Below are positions 43,301 to 55,046 of a stretch of DNA of 64,000 bases, piece after piece. The stretch is from Cycas panzhihuaensis (lineage: Eukaryota; Cycadophyta): assembly GCA_023213395.1 (NCBI GenBank), contig CM041465.1:80173741-80237740 (forward strand), read 5' to 3'. The stretch's first letter is position 1, and each line of letters begins with the position of its first letter. Below the pieces are notes generated by a model. The model had not been told where the DNA came from and ran no database searches. It saw nothing but the letters and a program-made list of their open reading frames with translations. Made by a program: the position numbers and the translations under genes.

Positions 43301-45288
43301 GGGAAGAAATGAACAAGGGACTATAAAAGTATTGGCAATAAATGACTAATTACTATTTACAAATGGGAAATGTAATAAAGTAGTGTAGCAGAAGGAAGAA
43401 GAAGTGAGAATGTTTACTCAAAGATGAAGGGAGCAACTTAGAGAAAAGTCACTAACACTTGTGACAAATATTAACCTCACGCAACAGGAATATGAGAAGC
43501 ACTATGATAAAAATTAGCCACTAACACTTGTGGAAAATATTAACCTGATGCAGTAGGAATATCAAAAGCACTATGATTGTGATTACACTATGGATCACTT
43601 TTTATAAATAAGTAAGTGATCACTATACAGGATTATAGGCCAATGTAGAAGCTGACATCATTGGGTTTACACAACTTGAAATTTAAATGTAGGATGCGTA
43701 ATAAACCCAATAACCTCTAACTTGTGTCCAACATATAGTTGAGGTTGTTGAAGGGATGCCTAGGCTTCTAGTAGAATTAAGTTGGCTTTCACCCGCGATA
43801 CTCGCAATTGTGCTTAGTGATGAAATCCAAGTCACAACAAAGCCTAGGTACTCCCAATCCTCACTCAGTTCACTAATGAGTAGCTATATACCTCCTCTAA
43901 AGAGTGGTATATGTATACCCATGGCTATGATGGATATTAGATTGGGTATATTTTAATATTGTATTAAAGTTTCAATTTTTCTGGTTGGTTATCAAGATGA
44001 TCCCTAATTGAGACATGATGGTATGGCTAACCAAATGTCACCAATATTTTGGTTTAGTTCAGTCCCAACTTAAAACCCACACCTCCTTTATGGCATGACA
44101 TTCTACCAACCAAGGTATCTCAACCTTGGAGAGTATGTGAATAGGTATAAGATGGTAGAAAATAGCATACGTTATGCATTCCTTTTAGGAAGAATGAAAA
44201 GATTATCAAATTGCATCAAATATACATTTAACTAAAAATAGAATGCTTGCTTAAAGTGCTTGCTTGAAGTGTTTTTAGAGTGATTTTAGAGTGATAAAAT
44301 GCAATACTAATAAGTGAGTGAGGACACCAGATATTGCTCTGATCCAGGTGTTTTTTCTCACTTTTACAATGGGCTTTTAAGCCTTATAAAAAGGAGGAAG
44401 AAATTTTCTTCACTTTTTTTTTTTGTTAATACAAAAGAAAGTAGTCTTCACTAAATCAGCAATAACTTTCTACCATGATGTCAAAATGGAGTGATGGTTT
44501 TTGTGCTACAAACTAGACTTAGAGATTCATCTTTAAGAAGTGGAATCATGTCCAAATGAGTTCTGGAAAGTTTTTGGAATCCTCGCAAAGTTAGGAAATT
44601 ATATTTTTGTAGAATTCTTACTAAAAATAACTATTGTTCACTAAAACAACAATAACTTCCTCATATGATATCCAAATTGGGTGCCAATTTTTGTGTGTAA
44701 AGTAGACTCAGAGCCTCATCTTTGAAAATTAGAATCGCATTAATTGGAGCTTTGTAGAAGAGTTTGCAGACCTGTAAATTTTAGTAATCAAATTATATTT
44801 CTGCAAAAATTTCAGCTTGCTAATATCTCATTAACACATAATACCATATAAAATTTCCATTATTTTTTTATCACTAGGATCCCAATATGGGCAAGGTGAG
44901 AGTATACAATGATGGATATTTTAAATGGCTTGAAATTCTTTATAAAAAATGTGTAAAATCTCCCCTTACAATCATTCTTCTAAATGTTGAAAAAATTTCG
45001 GTAGCATTTCCCCTTATTAAATGGACAAAGAAAGGGAAAAGAAAAATAAGAATGAGATAGCATGAATGGCCACCAAATGATTGGAATACTTGGGCCTTAC
45101 AACTCCTTGTATTATGCTTCCAAACCCGCAAAAGAGAAAGGAAAAGCAAACAATATAAAATATGCTATCATAATAACTTGAAAATATTTCTAAATTCACT
45201 TTCCCAATCTCCTTCACCACATGGATTGTGGGGGAGAAGGAAGTGATGGCTCCATTGCAAGTGTAAGTGAGGAATATGAAGGAAAAAA
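43301..45288. other. E4 long leader with duplications and an internal primer-site-like motif
   Basis: About 2 kb lies between gag and the primer site, unusually long for copia. 43440-43580 holds a roughly 70-base direct duplication (CACTAACACTTGTG...CAGGAATAT type). 44336-44346 reads GCTCTGATCCA on the plus strand, a primer-site-like motif followed at 44349 by TGTTTTTTCTCAC, an LTR-like start. 44451-44820 holds a diverged tandem duplication of about 185 bases. A remnant 5' LTR of another copia element inside the leader would explain this. Confidence 0.5.
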
Positions 45289-45300
45289 GCTCTGATACCA
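45289..45300 (-). other. E4 primer binding site (initiator tRNA-Met type)
   Basis: TGGTATCAGAGC on the minus strand, two bases after the 5' LTR. Confidence 0.9.
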
Positions 45301-45302
45301 CA

Positions 45303-45600
45303 TGAAAAGAGTGGATCTATCCTTTAGTTCCATGCACTAAATACAAAGGCAAATATGGGAGCAAGAGAGACTTGAGAGAAAGAAAGTAGCTCTCACAAAA
45401 TGGGGAGGTTAGAATGAATCTCCTTCATTAAGCTTTTACTTTTATATTGAGAGAGGGAGAATTAGAGTTAGGTGAAATGAAATTACACATAATACACATG
45501 AAAGTGCATTTCACTTAAGTGATCTAATTTAAAGTTTACTTAAGACCCTTTTTAGAAATAATCAACTAATGTAATGACCTTGTGATATTAACCCTTTTCA
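45303..45600 (-). repeat. E4 5' LTR
   Basis: 298 bases, ends TGAAAAG and CTTTTCA. The flanking GAAGG (45601-45605) is the right-hand target-site copy. Confidence 0.93.
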
Positions 45601-45605
45601 GAAGG

Positions 45606-46420
45606 GTGATCTCGTGTGATAGGCGATAGGAGATTCCATTGTCTCACCACTCAAGGAGGGTGATGAGGTGAAAGATGAAGTGAGAAGAGAAGTCGCATGA
45701 GTAATGGGAGTAGCAACATGTGACTTAGAAAGAAGGCTATGCTTCTCAATGGAAGAGGCTTCAGGTCGGAACATGAAACAAAGCGAACACCTCCTACTCA
45801 TGTTTAGGAAGGATATGGGATGAGGGAGGTCCTCACCCTCACCGTCGAACTCATTATCGCTCAACACGATAAGGTATAGATAAGTCCCCATACCAATAGG
45901 GGTGAAACAGACGAGGTTAGAGGAAGAAGGAGAAGGACCTTCTTCCAAGTAAGATGAACTAGGAATGTCAATAGAGCAAGCAGAAGCATGGGTAGATGTG
46001 CCATTGTTACCTTTTGCCTGGTCATAAATTGCTTGATGGGATTGATGCAATTTTTTGGTAAGAGGAGGCTCCTAGGAAATAACCTTCATTCACCCTTCAT
46101 GGATGAATTTGAGTTGCCCCCAATGGGATAAATACATGGCTTACATCTGATCAAGCTATGGATGTTCCAACAAAAGATTGTAGTCTACATCTACATCGAG
46201 GACTATGATGTCGGTGAGGATAATTTTGTCCTCAAGGATAAGATGAATAGAAACTGACCCTAAAGGTGTTTTCTTGCTACTGTCATAGCCTTGGTAATAC
46301 CACGAAACCCTAACTCTTGCATGATTTACAAGGGCATAACATTGATGAAAGAACCATTGTCTACAACAGTTCTTCAAAGAGTACATTCAGGTGTGTCTAT
46401 AGATATAGTGAAAGGGTAGT
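45606..46420 (-). pseudogene. pol: E3 spacer and protease, upstream of the E4 insertion
   Basis: Continues the E3 pol broken at 38004. HPISFLNMSRR and acidic DNEFDGEGED spacer segments lie at 45600-46050. The protease has the RTVVDNGSFINVMPL active site near 46335-46380, and VSIHLILEDK and VLDVDVDYNLLLEHP toward 46160. The D-N-G active site is as in E1 and E2. Confidence 0.78.
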
Positions 46421-49132
46421 GCCGTTGGTATTCCCTTGCTCTAGTTGGAGGGAGATCTTTAAGTTCAAATGAGATAACTAGTTTGAGGTTTAGGGCAACA
46501 CCCAAGGTATGAATAAAAGTGTCAACTAACCCTAAAGTCTCCAGGAGGAGAGTGCATTACTTTGGATAGCTTCTCAAGATGTCTATCATGGACATCCTTG
46601 TAGCCACGATGTAAAGCTCGTCGATGATAGAGAAGGGTTTCCCCTTTGTAGTGGGTTAGGGAAGCACCCTTCAAAAATCATAATGACCAGGGTGAATGGA
46701 GATTGTCTTGGGAAGTAACAAAATCTACGAAGGAGGATTCTCTAAAGGAGGATCAAGATGAGAAGAAGAAGAAGCACCTATAGCTTCTTTAACTACTTAA
46801 CACTAGGTTAAAGCATATAAAGGTGTAGTTTCAATCATCTAGATAACTCTCTTTCCTTTATTTCAGGATCGAGAGGGAGAAGGGGTTTGATGTCAAGAAT
46901 TAGAAGAAGAGGAAGAGTTCCTTACCCCCTTCCCCTTAGCTTGTGTGGGGTGAGGATTAGGGGATCTTCTCCTATTTTGATTCCTCCTTTGCTAGGTATG
47001 TTGATCCCATTCCCTATGTTTGGGGAAAGGATCTCTATAAACAGGTTGGCCTAGATTGGGCCTAGATGCCCATTTGGGAGAGGAGTCACAATATGGGGTG
47101 GATTTGGGATGTTGTACCCTACATTATAAGCCCTTATGGAAGCACTCACCATGAATGGAGCACCATCTCTTCTCCAAGGAAGAGTTCATCTTCCTTGCTT
47201 GAGAAGCACAGGTATTTCCATTCTTGGGAGGCATGGCTTGGGAGGCTTGATGAATAGGATTATGAGAAGTTAGTGATGAAGGAGGCACTTGGAGTTTAAG
47301 CTCCTTCATCATATGTTCAAAATAACATATAGTAGAGGTTAATGGGTCTAAGGTCTTCTCCATCAAATGATTTGAAGATTTAGAGAGTTGTTAGGTTTTA
47401 GTGTTGTGGGCCAGAGGGGGTGTCTCACATCATAGTGATGACCTAGGAGGTTTCTTAAGACCCACTTGGATCTCGATAGCCTCGAGAGCTAAACATTTGG
47501 CTATGGTAAAGTCACATGTTATTACCTCGATCTTAAGGACCTCAACATGTACTTCGGGATGAAAAGCATTTACAAAAAGATCCCTCTTTAACTCCTCAGG
47601 TAGGGTTACCTTCATAGAGTGGAGGAGATCATGGAAATGCCTCACAAAGTCATGATTCATTTCCTCGTGACCTTATTTGAGGGACAAGAGGGCCTTTATT
47701 CTTCTCTCAAAGGGACAAGCAATATTAAAGTAGTTGATGAACTCATCGACGAGTTACTGGAATGAGTGGATTGAATGTACAGGAAGGTGATAGAACCACT
47801 TGAGGGTATCACCTTGTAAAGAACGTGTGAAAGTTTTATCAAAATGTGATCATAAGCCTAATAGTCAATACATGCCATAGAAAAGCTTTTGACATGTTCC
47901 GTTGGGTCTTGAGAAGAGGTCCCATTGAACTTGGGTACCTTAGGAGGATGAGATGGTAAGTTAGTCCTTAACACCTCGATTAATAAGGGAGTTGACCTAT
48001 AGTCCACAAAGGGGTAGGCCCTTGGTTGAACCATCAGGTCAATAAAGGATGAAGGATGAGGTGGGCAAGGATACCCAATTCCTCCTTAGGAAACTTAGCC
48101 TGAAATAGGATATGAACTTCCTCCTTCCTGGTGGGAGGGGACTAATCCCTGATGTGAGGGGATTAGAAAAGAAACAGATGGGTAGGAGGGACCCATCCCC
48201 CCTTGAGGGTATGCTCTTTACTGAAAGGGGACTTGGGAGAAGGTTCCTTGAGGAGGGACTTGTCCTCCTTATGAAGGCACCACATAGGAAGAAGTGTGAG
48301 AAGAAGGAATGGATGGGTGCGTGACTAGGTTTTGCCCATATGAGCCACCCGTAGGTGGTGCAATGCCATATGGATAAAAAACGTCCACCCCATAGATGGG
48401 AAGAGGATTCCCTTTACCATACCCATATGGTTGGGAAGTGTATCCCAGGGGCATGTAAATAGAGGAATCCCTAAGTTGAGCCTAGGAATACATGGGGGCT
48501 TGTCCCATACAACTAAAAGTAGGAAGATACATAGGTCCCCTAAGTCTGACAGAAGTTGGATGGACTATGGTTGGATGGGGCATAGTCGCCTTACTAGGAG
48601 GAGGCATACTCAACCCAAGTTGGGAAGTGGGCATACCTTAGGTGGCTCCTAGAGAATGCAGACCATAAGAAGAGAAAGAAGCAATAAGGGATGGCCCCAT
48701 TGCATATAATAAAACTTAATAGGAGGAGTGTGAGGGTATAAATATGGAGGAGTATGGCACTGCACTTTATAAGATGATTTCCAACCACTTGGGAAGTGGT
48801 TGGAGGCTAGATGCTTGGAAGCATTAATTAAGTGCTTCCACCACATCTACAGGAGGGGTCCCCACTTGCTCATATGAGCTCGAAGGATCCTCATATGAAG
48901 TGGACCCCACAAGGTGATCCTCATGGATATTATCACCAAGATGATGATACCCCATGGGGGAAGAGGCTTCTACTTTGTGAGTGGAGAGGTGATGAACCTG
49001 CGGGTCTTCTTTGTTACCCAGGTAGAAGATGGGGTCCTCACCCTCTTAGGTGGGGCCTTGGAAAGAGATTAAAGTTTAGTGAGATTTAGAAATATAGGCA
49101 TGATATGCCCAATCTGAAGGGAAACCCTCCAT
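46421..49132 (-). pseudogene. gag: E3 gag
   Basis: Starts at ATG 49132 (MEGFPSDWAYHA). Blocks: a SYEDPSSSYEQVGTP-like region near 48850-48900, GKGNPLPIYGVDVFYPYGIAPPTGGSYGQN near 48330-48420, MNHDFVRHFHDLLHSMKVTLPEELKR (47550-47660), MKELKLQVPPSS, and the nucleocapsid RWCSIHGECFHKGL near 47130-47180. It is in pieces over several frames, collinear with E2 gag. Confidence 0.8.
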
Positions 49133-49364
49133 GGTTAATTCATAATCAGACAACAAAAGGGTAGAATAAGGAGAGTCTTCTAATGAAGGAGGGAGACCTC
49201 ATAAATGACAAGAAAATCATCAAATAAAAGTCATTCCTAAGATTTAGAAGAAAGGTAAATAACAAAATGATAGATATTAGGGGATGCCCAACGAATTGAG
49301 AAAGACTACTAATAGGAGAGGTAGCACCAATAGAAAGGGGATTAGGATAGACCCTTTATTGATG

Positions 49365-49384
49365 AGTCCCTAGTATGGTTGCCA
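49365..49384 (-). other. Candidate primer binding site of E3
   Basis: Minus-strand TGGCAACCATACTAGGGACT, one base from the LTR end. It is equivalent to the E1 and E2 sites. Confidence 0.5.
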
Positions 49385-51729
49385 ATGGAGGTACACCTTT
49401 GGGGGGGCACCAGATGGAAGGAGATCAAGCCTATATAATCAACAATCATGTGGCTAAAGGATCTTCAAAATCAAGGGAAAGGATTACCCATAAAGGGCAT
49501 CTATACGTTAGAACACAGGTTCAAGGACCTACAAATGGTGCATAAACTAGTAATGAAGGTGCGAAGAGGAAGTTGGGCAGAAAAGAACCAAGTTTCAAAT
49601 AGAAATAAGACAAGATGGTGACTTGTCGAAAGAGGGGATCTTAAGGAGGATGCTCCTAAGGTACTAACACCCTTAGCAGATGGCTAGGTGTAGGAGCCTA
49701 GGTAATGTGCTTTTATTTTATTTTATAGTGAATCAGGTAGTGCTATGAGTTATTATTGTTTTTGGTTTATATTTGAATTAAAAGAGAAAGGAAATAACAA
49801 CCACACATTCTCTCTCTCGATTCTAGCCTCTCTCTCTTTTCTTTTATAAATGTTAAAGGGACTAAACAAGCAAGAATCGTATGCAAAGAATGTAAGAACT
49901 AGTGTGAACTAACCTGGTAGTGCATGGGAAAGGAAAAAGGTTATGATAGAGGAATTCACAACATTTTGTACCCTTACCCTAATAGGTACAAGAGTCAAGA
50001 AAGAGGGGGGAAACTGGAATTCAACCAATGTGATTAATACCTACACATGCAAATCGACTATCCCTTTCCCTACATAAGCAAACTAAAAAATCTACAAGTA
50101 GAAAAACATAAATAACCTTTCCTTTTTCTTTTCCTTTCCTTGGGAGTAAAGGGAAGAGGAGTGAGTAAGAAGATAGGGTGAAAAAGAGTGCACTTGGAAC
50201 CAAGATGGTTGGTGTAGAAGGCCCTTTCTCTTTTTTCATGATCTGCTCTCATCCGCCTAATGCTCCTTATCACAGTTGGTGTTGTGAGAGGAATACCAAT
50301 GGGGCTTCCTTACATTCCCCAAAGATAAAATGCAGAAAGGACTAAAAGGAAAAGAGTTTCTCATAAAGAAAAGTTCAAAGCAATATAATGATAATAGAAG
50401 AGATGTGTGTATCTTTTACGAAGACCTTTGCTTGCTCTAAAAAAGTGAGACCTGCACAATGAGTTGTCTACCCTTTCCCAAGGGTGCTAGACATACACAG
50501 GAGCAAACATATGTATATTCTTACCAAAAGAGATGAAAGTGATCTTATAGAAATATCTTTTAAATAATCACCATATGCAATCCAAACTTTACTTGGCATG
50601 TATATAAAATGCTCCAATGATTATGGGAGAAGGGGGTTAAAAGGAGGAAAGAAAGGTAGCCTTAGAATGGCTTACCCTCCAAGTGAGATGCCTCCATGTA
50701 TCTAAGCACTCAAGCTGATGGATCAAGAAAGAAATCAAGGTTTTCAAATAATAGAAAAGGCAACAAATTTTGTGAATGGAGAATGTTACAAAAGATGCAA
50801 AAGTGGTAAATATGGCAAAAGTTACAATATGCAACTTTTGCAAGATTTGTAAAAGTGAAGATAAGACTATATAAATCATAAGGGATTGCTACAAAAATTA
50901 GATTTTATGAAGGCTGGTTGCAGGTGTTGCAAGCTACTACCAATGCTGTAAATGATAGGATTCCCTACCTCAAGGGTTTCTGGGTATACAAGAGAGGTAT
51001 AGGGAGAGAAAAAGAGAAAAGAGTAGGGGTGTATCCTAGAGGAGATAGCCAAGAGGGTCAGAACCCTAGCCTAGAACTTATTTCTCCCTTTGCTATACCT
51101 TTTCCTCTCAACCACCTTGATTTTAATCTAGGAGAAATCTCAAGGCATGAGGAAACAAGCCAAGAAAAGGAAAGGTTTGCCTTCCAGAAGAGAGATATGT
51201 GAAGGAGTCTCACCAAGAAAACTGGACCAACATGCAAAGAATTTCTTTTTCCAAAGGAAAGAGACAACACGCAAGCCTAAAAAAACCTACTAAAATAAGT
51301 TTAAAATAGTTTAACCTCATGTGATGGCTAGGAGAAGGGTTTCCCTTAGAGAATAGGTGAGAAATCCCTACAACGATGTAATAAGAGAGTGCAACCTACA
51401 AGCACACTTAATACTGGCAATTTGATAGAGTGCTTGAGAGGAGGATCTATCTAAAACCCACTGTTGTAGACCTATAGCTTAGGGTTTTACCCTAAGAAAA
51501 GAGGAGGAAAGAGTGAAGAGTAGGTAATATTAGAAGAGAGCTTTCTTTTTAGAAATTTCCTAAGAGAGGAGAGGAAGAAGAGCTAAAATTTGGGTTTTTA
51601 AACCCAACCTTAACCTACAGGGTGATTAGGGATTGCCCTGGGTAGGAAATAACCTAGTGCCATATGCCAGTTTCACATTTAATACGAAATTGGCTGTCGC
51701 TAGGCAAAAAAACAAGGGTGAATAATCAC

Positions 51730-51769
51730 ACTGTGGCAAACTTCATGGTACCACAGAGTTTGCCACAGT
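51730..51769. repeat. Perfect LTR hairpin (E3)
   Basis: ACTGTGGCAAACT (51730-51742) and AGTTTGCCACAGT (51757-51769) are perfect 13-base inverted arms around a 14-base loop containing GGTACC. Confidence 0.8.
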
Positions 51770-52319
51770 ACCATGAACAATGCTGCAGTGCACTGAAAAC
51801 AAGGTGGAAAACAAAAGAGGAGCCTAGAAGGCTCCCAAAAAAGGGGCTCCTAGATCCCGAGATGGCACAATGATGAATTTCCAAGGTGTTGAGGGGGTTT
51901 AAAGAGCTAGTGGGGCCATGATAAGTGAGAAAAAGGTGGGAATAAGGCCCCAAAGAGAGATAAGTGGCAAATGAGGATAATGATCAAGCCTAAATGAGTT
52001 ATTAGGGATCACATCACACTGAAACAGTGATAGTAAGTAGGCTACAGGGGCCAAAGGATCTTGGAGATGATGTGGAGGCATGGTAGAGGGTCATGAGGTG
52101 CCATGGCATGCTTGTCCCAAGTCATCATAGGTTGGAGTATTAGATGCAAACATGAATAGGCAGGCAAGCTAGGCATAATGATCATGCAATCAATTAATAG
52201 TAGGAAACATATACCTAACAACAATCCAATGACATTCTTGAGCAAATGAAAAGTGAGGATAGAAATATACCTACGCTTACTTGAGATGAATCACCCATGT
52301 CCATTCCTGGTAGCCAAGA

Positions 52320-52644
52320 TGTTGGAGCGCGTGACACTAACTATCATAAGGAAGTCCTTTTCCCAAATCACCCCGAGGCTTTTAGTGTAATGGCAACCTA
52401 TGACAAGTGGTATCAGAGTGACTGGGGTTCAAACTAGTCTTTTGTACCATAGTAGCACACCTGGAGATACGTGAAGGTGTTTGCTGGGTGGCACAGAGGA
52501 TCATCATGGTGGACATGCATTGCTATGCAGGTACAACCAACTCCTTGTGATGGGGGAGTGTTGGATCACGTGACATTAACTATCACAAGGAAGTCCTCAT
52601 CACAAATCACCCTAGGGCTTTTGGTGTAGTAGCAACCTATGACA
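52320..52644 (+). mobile_element. Complete TRIM (terminal-repeat retrotransposon in miniature)
   Basis: 325 bases with two 86-base LTRs, 52320-52405 and 52559-52644, TGTTGGA...CTATGACA, differing at about 13 positions. The primer site TGGTATCAGAG (52408-52418) lies two bases after the first LTR. The polypurine tract GATGGGGGAG (52549-52558) ends at the second. TSD CAAGA is perfect (52315-52319 and 52645-52649). There is no coding capacity, so movement would need enzymes from another element. Confidence 0.93.
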
Positions 52645-52658
52645 CAAGAAACAACTTG

Positions 52659-54825
52659 CAATTAAATATGCTCTTTGGTTTATAGACTTACCTAAGAGCC
52701 TATAAAGATGGTTTTCTCTTACACCTTCTATGACTATTTTCTCTTCATAATCATTGATAATTATCTTCCCATCTTTAAAGAGAATACTTATTTGTTGTCC
52801 TCTATCTGACTGGTGGAAATTATATTCTTCTTTAATTTGGGCATGTATAAAACATTCTCTATATAATAATCATCATAATCTAAAGTTATAATTGGAACCT
52901 CCCCAATACCTTTAATAATTAAAACTTTATTCTCTTAGAGATATAATATATCTTGTTGCTTCCCATGTGTGCTTAAACTAGTTAATTCTTCTTGTCATAT
53001 ATCTAGAAGCACCTAAATCTATATATTAAACATTACTATACTCTTGATTATGTATTGCCATGTTTTGTTGATAAATTACAATCTATAAATTGTCTCTATA
53101 TTACTAACCAACCTATAATAATTGATAATATCTCATGATATGGACTAGTTTCTTGTAGTAATGGTAGGTTCTTTAAGGTATTTTAGTTGAGTGGGGAAAC
53201 AATCATATTACACTTATTTCAATATTAAAAACTAATAAAAGCATACATGAGGACTATACGTAATGGGCATTAAAGAAATACTGATTATAGAGTCCTCAGT
53301 CAGTTTACAAAGTGTTGGTGTAATACATAAACTCATAATTCATGATACAAGGAGCTATAAAATAGCCATGTGACCATGCTTATTATATAAAACATAAGAA
53401 ATTATTGTTGAGAATTAATCTTTATTTTAACAAAAACCTTTCTATGAACCTAAAAACCACCTAGCACCTTTATATCTAATGTGACTAGGGGTTAACTTAA
53501 GAGGGGCCTTCAAACCTTAAATCACTATTAAAACATAATTTAATATAAAATAAGAACTTTAGAAAAAATAAAAAAATCTATTTATGCTATTAACAAGATT
53601 TGCTCTTGTATTAATTAAAATTTATATTTACTTGATTCAATTCATCTTCTTCTTTATAATGGTAATTTATCTCAACTTTGGTCATGGCATCTAGATGTCT
53701 TCTAGTAGCTTGTGTGGCTCATCTTCTATTTGGGCATCTCATCTTTGAGTTTACAGGGTGCCTTCTATTCATAATAGCTTTTAATATTCAAATCTAGTTG
53801 GTCTTCCATGTTCTAAAGCTTTATTTGTGCTCCATTCATTGTTTATAATAACATTTCCATCTATGATATCTTTCTAAGTTCGCTTGGGTAGGCTTAGAAT
53901 GAATGAATATGATTCTAATTTATTCTTTAAATCCAATCATGAATTAATAGATTGAGCAAGCTTAAGATGTAACTTCTGGCCACAGTTAAGGAATTGGACA
54001 TGATCTATAGATCAAGAGATGTAGAATTGTATGCCTAATTAAACCACTAGTTTAATTACTCTAACATATAGAATAGTGCCACATAAATATACGAGGGTAA
54101 TTGCCTTCATACATTCATAATACATATGGATGAATATGATGAATAATGAGCATGGTAGTTATAAATCATGTAATTTGACCTTACCCACTACAACTGCTTC
54201 ATTATAAAAGAATTCAACACTATGATAATTCTCTGACTATTGTTATAAGATTGAGTTTGGTCATTAATGGGAAGACCATGGAAATTTCTATAGGCTACTA
54301 TGAAAGGAGCATGATGCCAATCAATTTTAACAATACCTCCTTGCATGGCCCATTTATAATTGGCACCATCTTAATCCCTCTCTGGCCCAAATAACATCTA
54401 GATTAGGGTGGAATATATGATGCATCAAGGTCTAATATAATTGCATAGAATACCCCCACATACTTGCTACATTAAGGCAGAAATCTAGGGTCCAAACCAA
54501 ACCTAACATGAATAAATTTAATACACACACTTGATGCAATAGTTAATTGCACTTTGTAACATTGACTATCATATCATATGGGTAATGAGCATTCTATACT
54601 CTATCTCTTCCTCTATAGGCATCTCTTCCCTACAATGTTAGCCTACCAACTCCTTTTCTTTTTTTTCAAAGATAATTCACAACCTAATAATTGATCTCAT
54701 AATAAGAATGGTAGAATTATTTTTATCAAACCTATAAATTGTTGACAAACTAAAGCTAGTTGGTTCCATAGTTACCAATTACAAAATTACGTAACAACCA
54801 AAAGCTATTATGTTTTGATACCAGA
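52659..54825 (-). mobile_element. E5, copia element fragment (gag-protease side)
   Basis: Minus-strand copia remnant into which E3 inserted. GVRENHLYRLLG near 52690-52720 is the protease/pre-integrase junction, and DLGASRYMTRRIN near 52990-53030 is a protease D-S-G-A-S-x-H-M-like active site. The part from about 53100 to 54811 should be gag and leader but no motif was recognised in it. A primer-site-like TGGTATCAAAAC (minus, 54812-54823) lies two bases from an LTR-like end. The rest of E5 is expected left of E3, outside the window. Confidence 0.65.
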
Positions 54826-55042
54826 TGTGAATTTATAATAAAAAATAGAACAAAAAATCAATATGATGGAATACATGTATAAAGTAGAACTAGATTACTC
54901 TTGAATTGTTTCCATTCATTAATAATGAATCTCCCTTATTTGTACAATAATACAACCTTTGTTAATATACACATAGGATCAATAATGGTCTAAAATAGGA
55001 CTCATAGCTACCTTAATACATCATAGGTCTATTAAGAACATT
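54826..55042 (-). repeat. Candidate E5 5' LTR
   Basis: On the minus strand, TGTTCTTAATAGACC...AAATTCACA, about 217 bases. The end next to the primer-like site is reasonably placed; the outer end at 55042 is a guess. Confidence 0.4.
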
Positions 55043-55046
55043 AGTA

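Larger units (their letters stand above)
38005..45600 (-). mobile_element. E4, Ty1/copia element inserted in E3 pol
   Basis: 7596 bases, minus strand, between two 298-base LTRs (38005-38302 and 45303-45600) that differ at 23 positions by hand count (about 7.7%, mostly transitions). The ends are TGAAAAG...CTTTTCA (the left copy starts TAAAAAG). TSD is AAAGG (38000-38004) and GAAGG (45601-45605). It has an initiator-Met primer site and a polypurine tract in the correct places. Domain order gag, protease, integrase, RT, RNase H confirms copia. Confidence 0.93.
29013..52653 (-). mobile_element. E3, Tat/Ogre-like Ty3/gypsy element with nested insertions
   Basis: Minus-strand element of the same family as E1 and E2. 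Reading leftwards: 5' LTR 52653-49386, primer site, gag from 49132, protease, RT, RNase H, integrase to about 34880, antisense gene 31590-34083, separate RNase H 30855-30420, 3' LTR from 29448. It is interrupted by copia element E4 (38005-45600), a copia LTR remnant (29850-30338) and a TRIM (52320-52644). Only the first part of the 3' LTR remains in the window. It is more diverged than E1 and E2 and appears older. Confidence 0.85.
49386..52653 (-). repeat. E3 5' LTR, interrupted by a TRIM near its outer end
   Basis: Minus strand begins TGTTTCTTGGCTACC (the TRIM and its duplication split the first bases) and ends GTACCTCCA. Without the TRIM and duplicated target it is about 2940 bases. Flank ACTTG (52654-52658) is the expected E3 target copy. 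Open frames within (for example 50918-51202) have no recognised homology. Confidence 0.82.
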
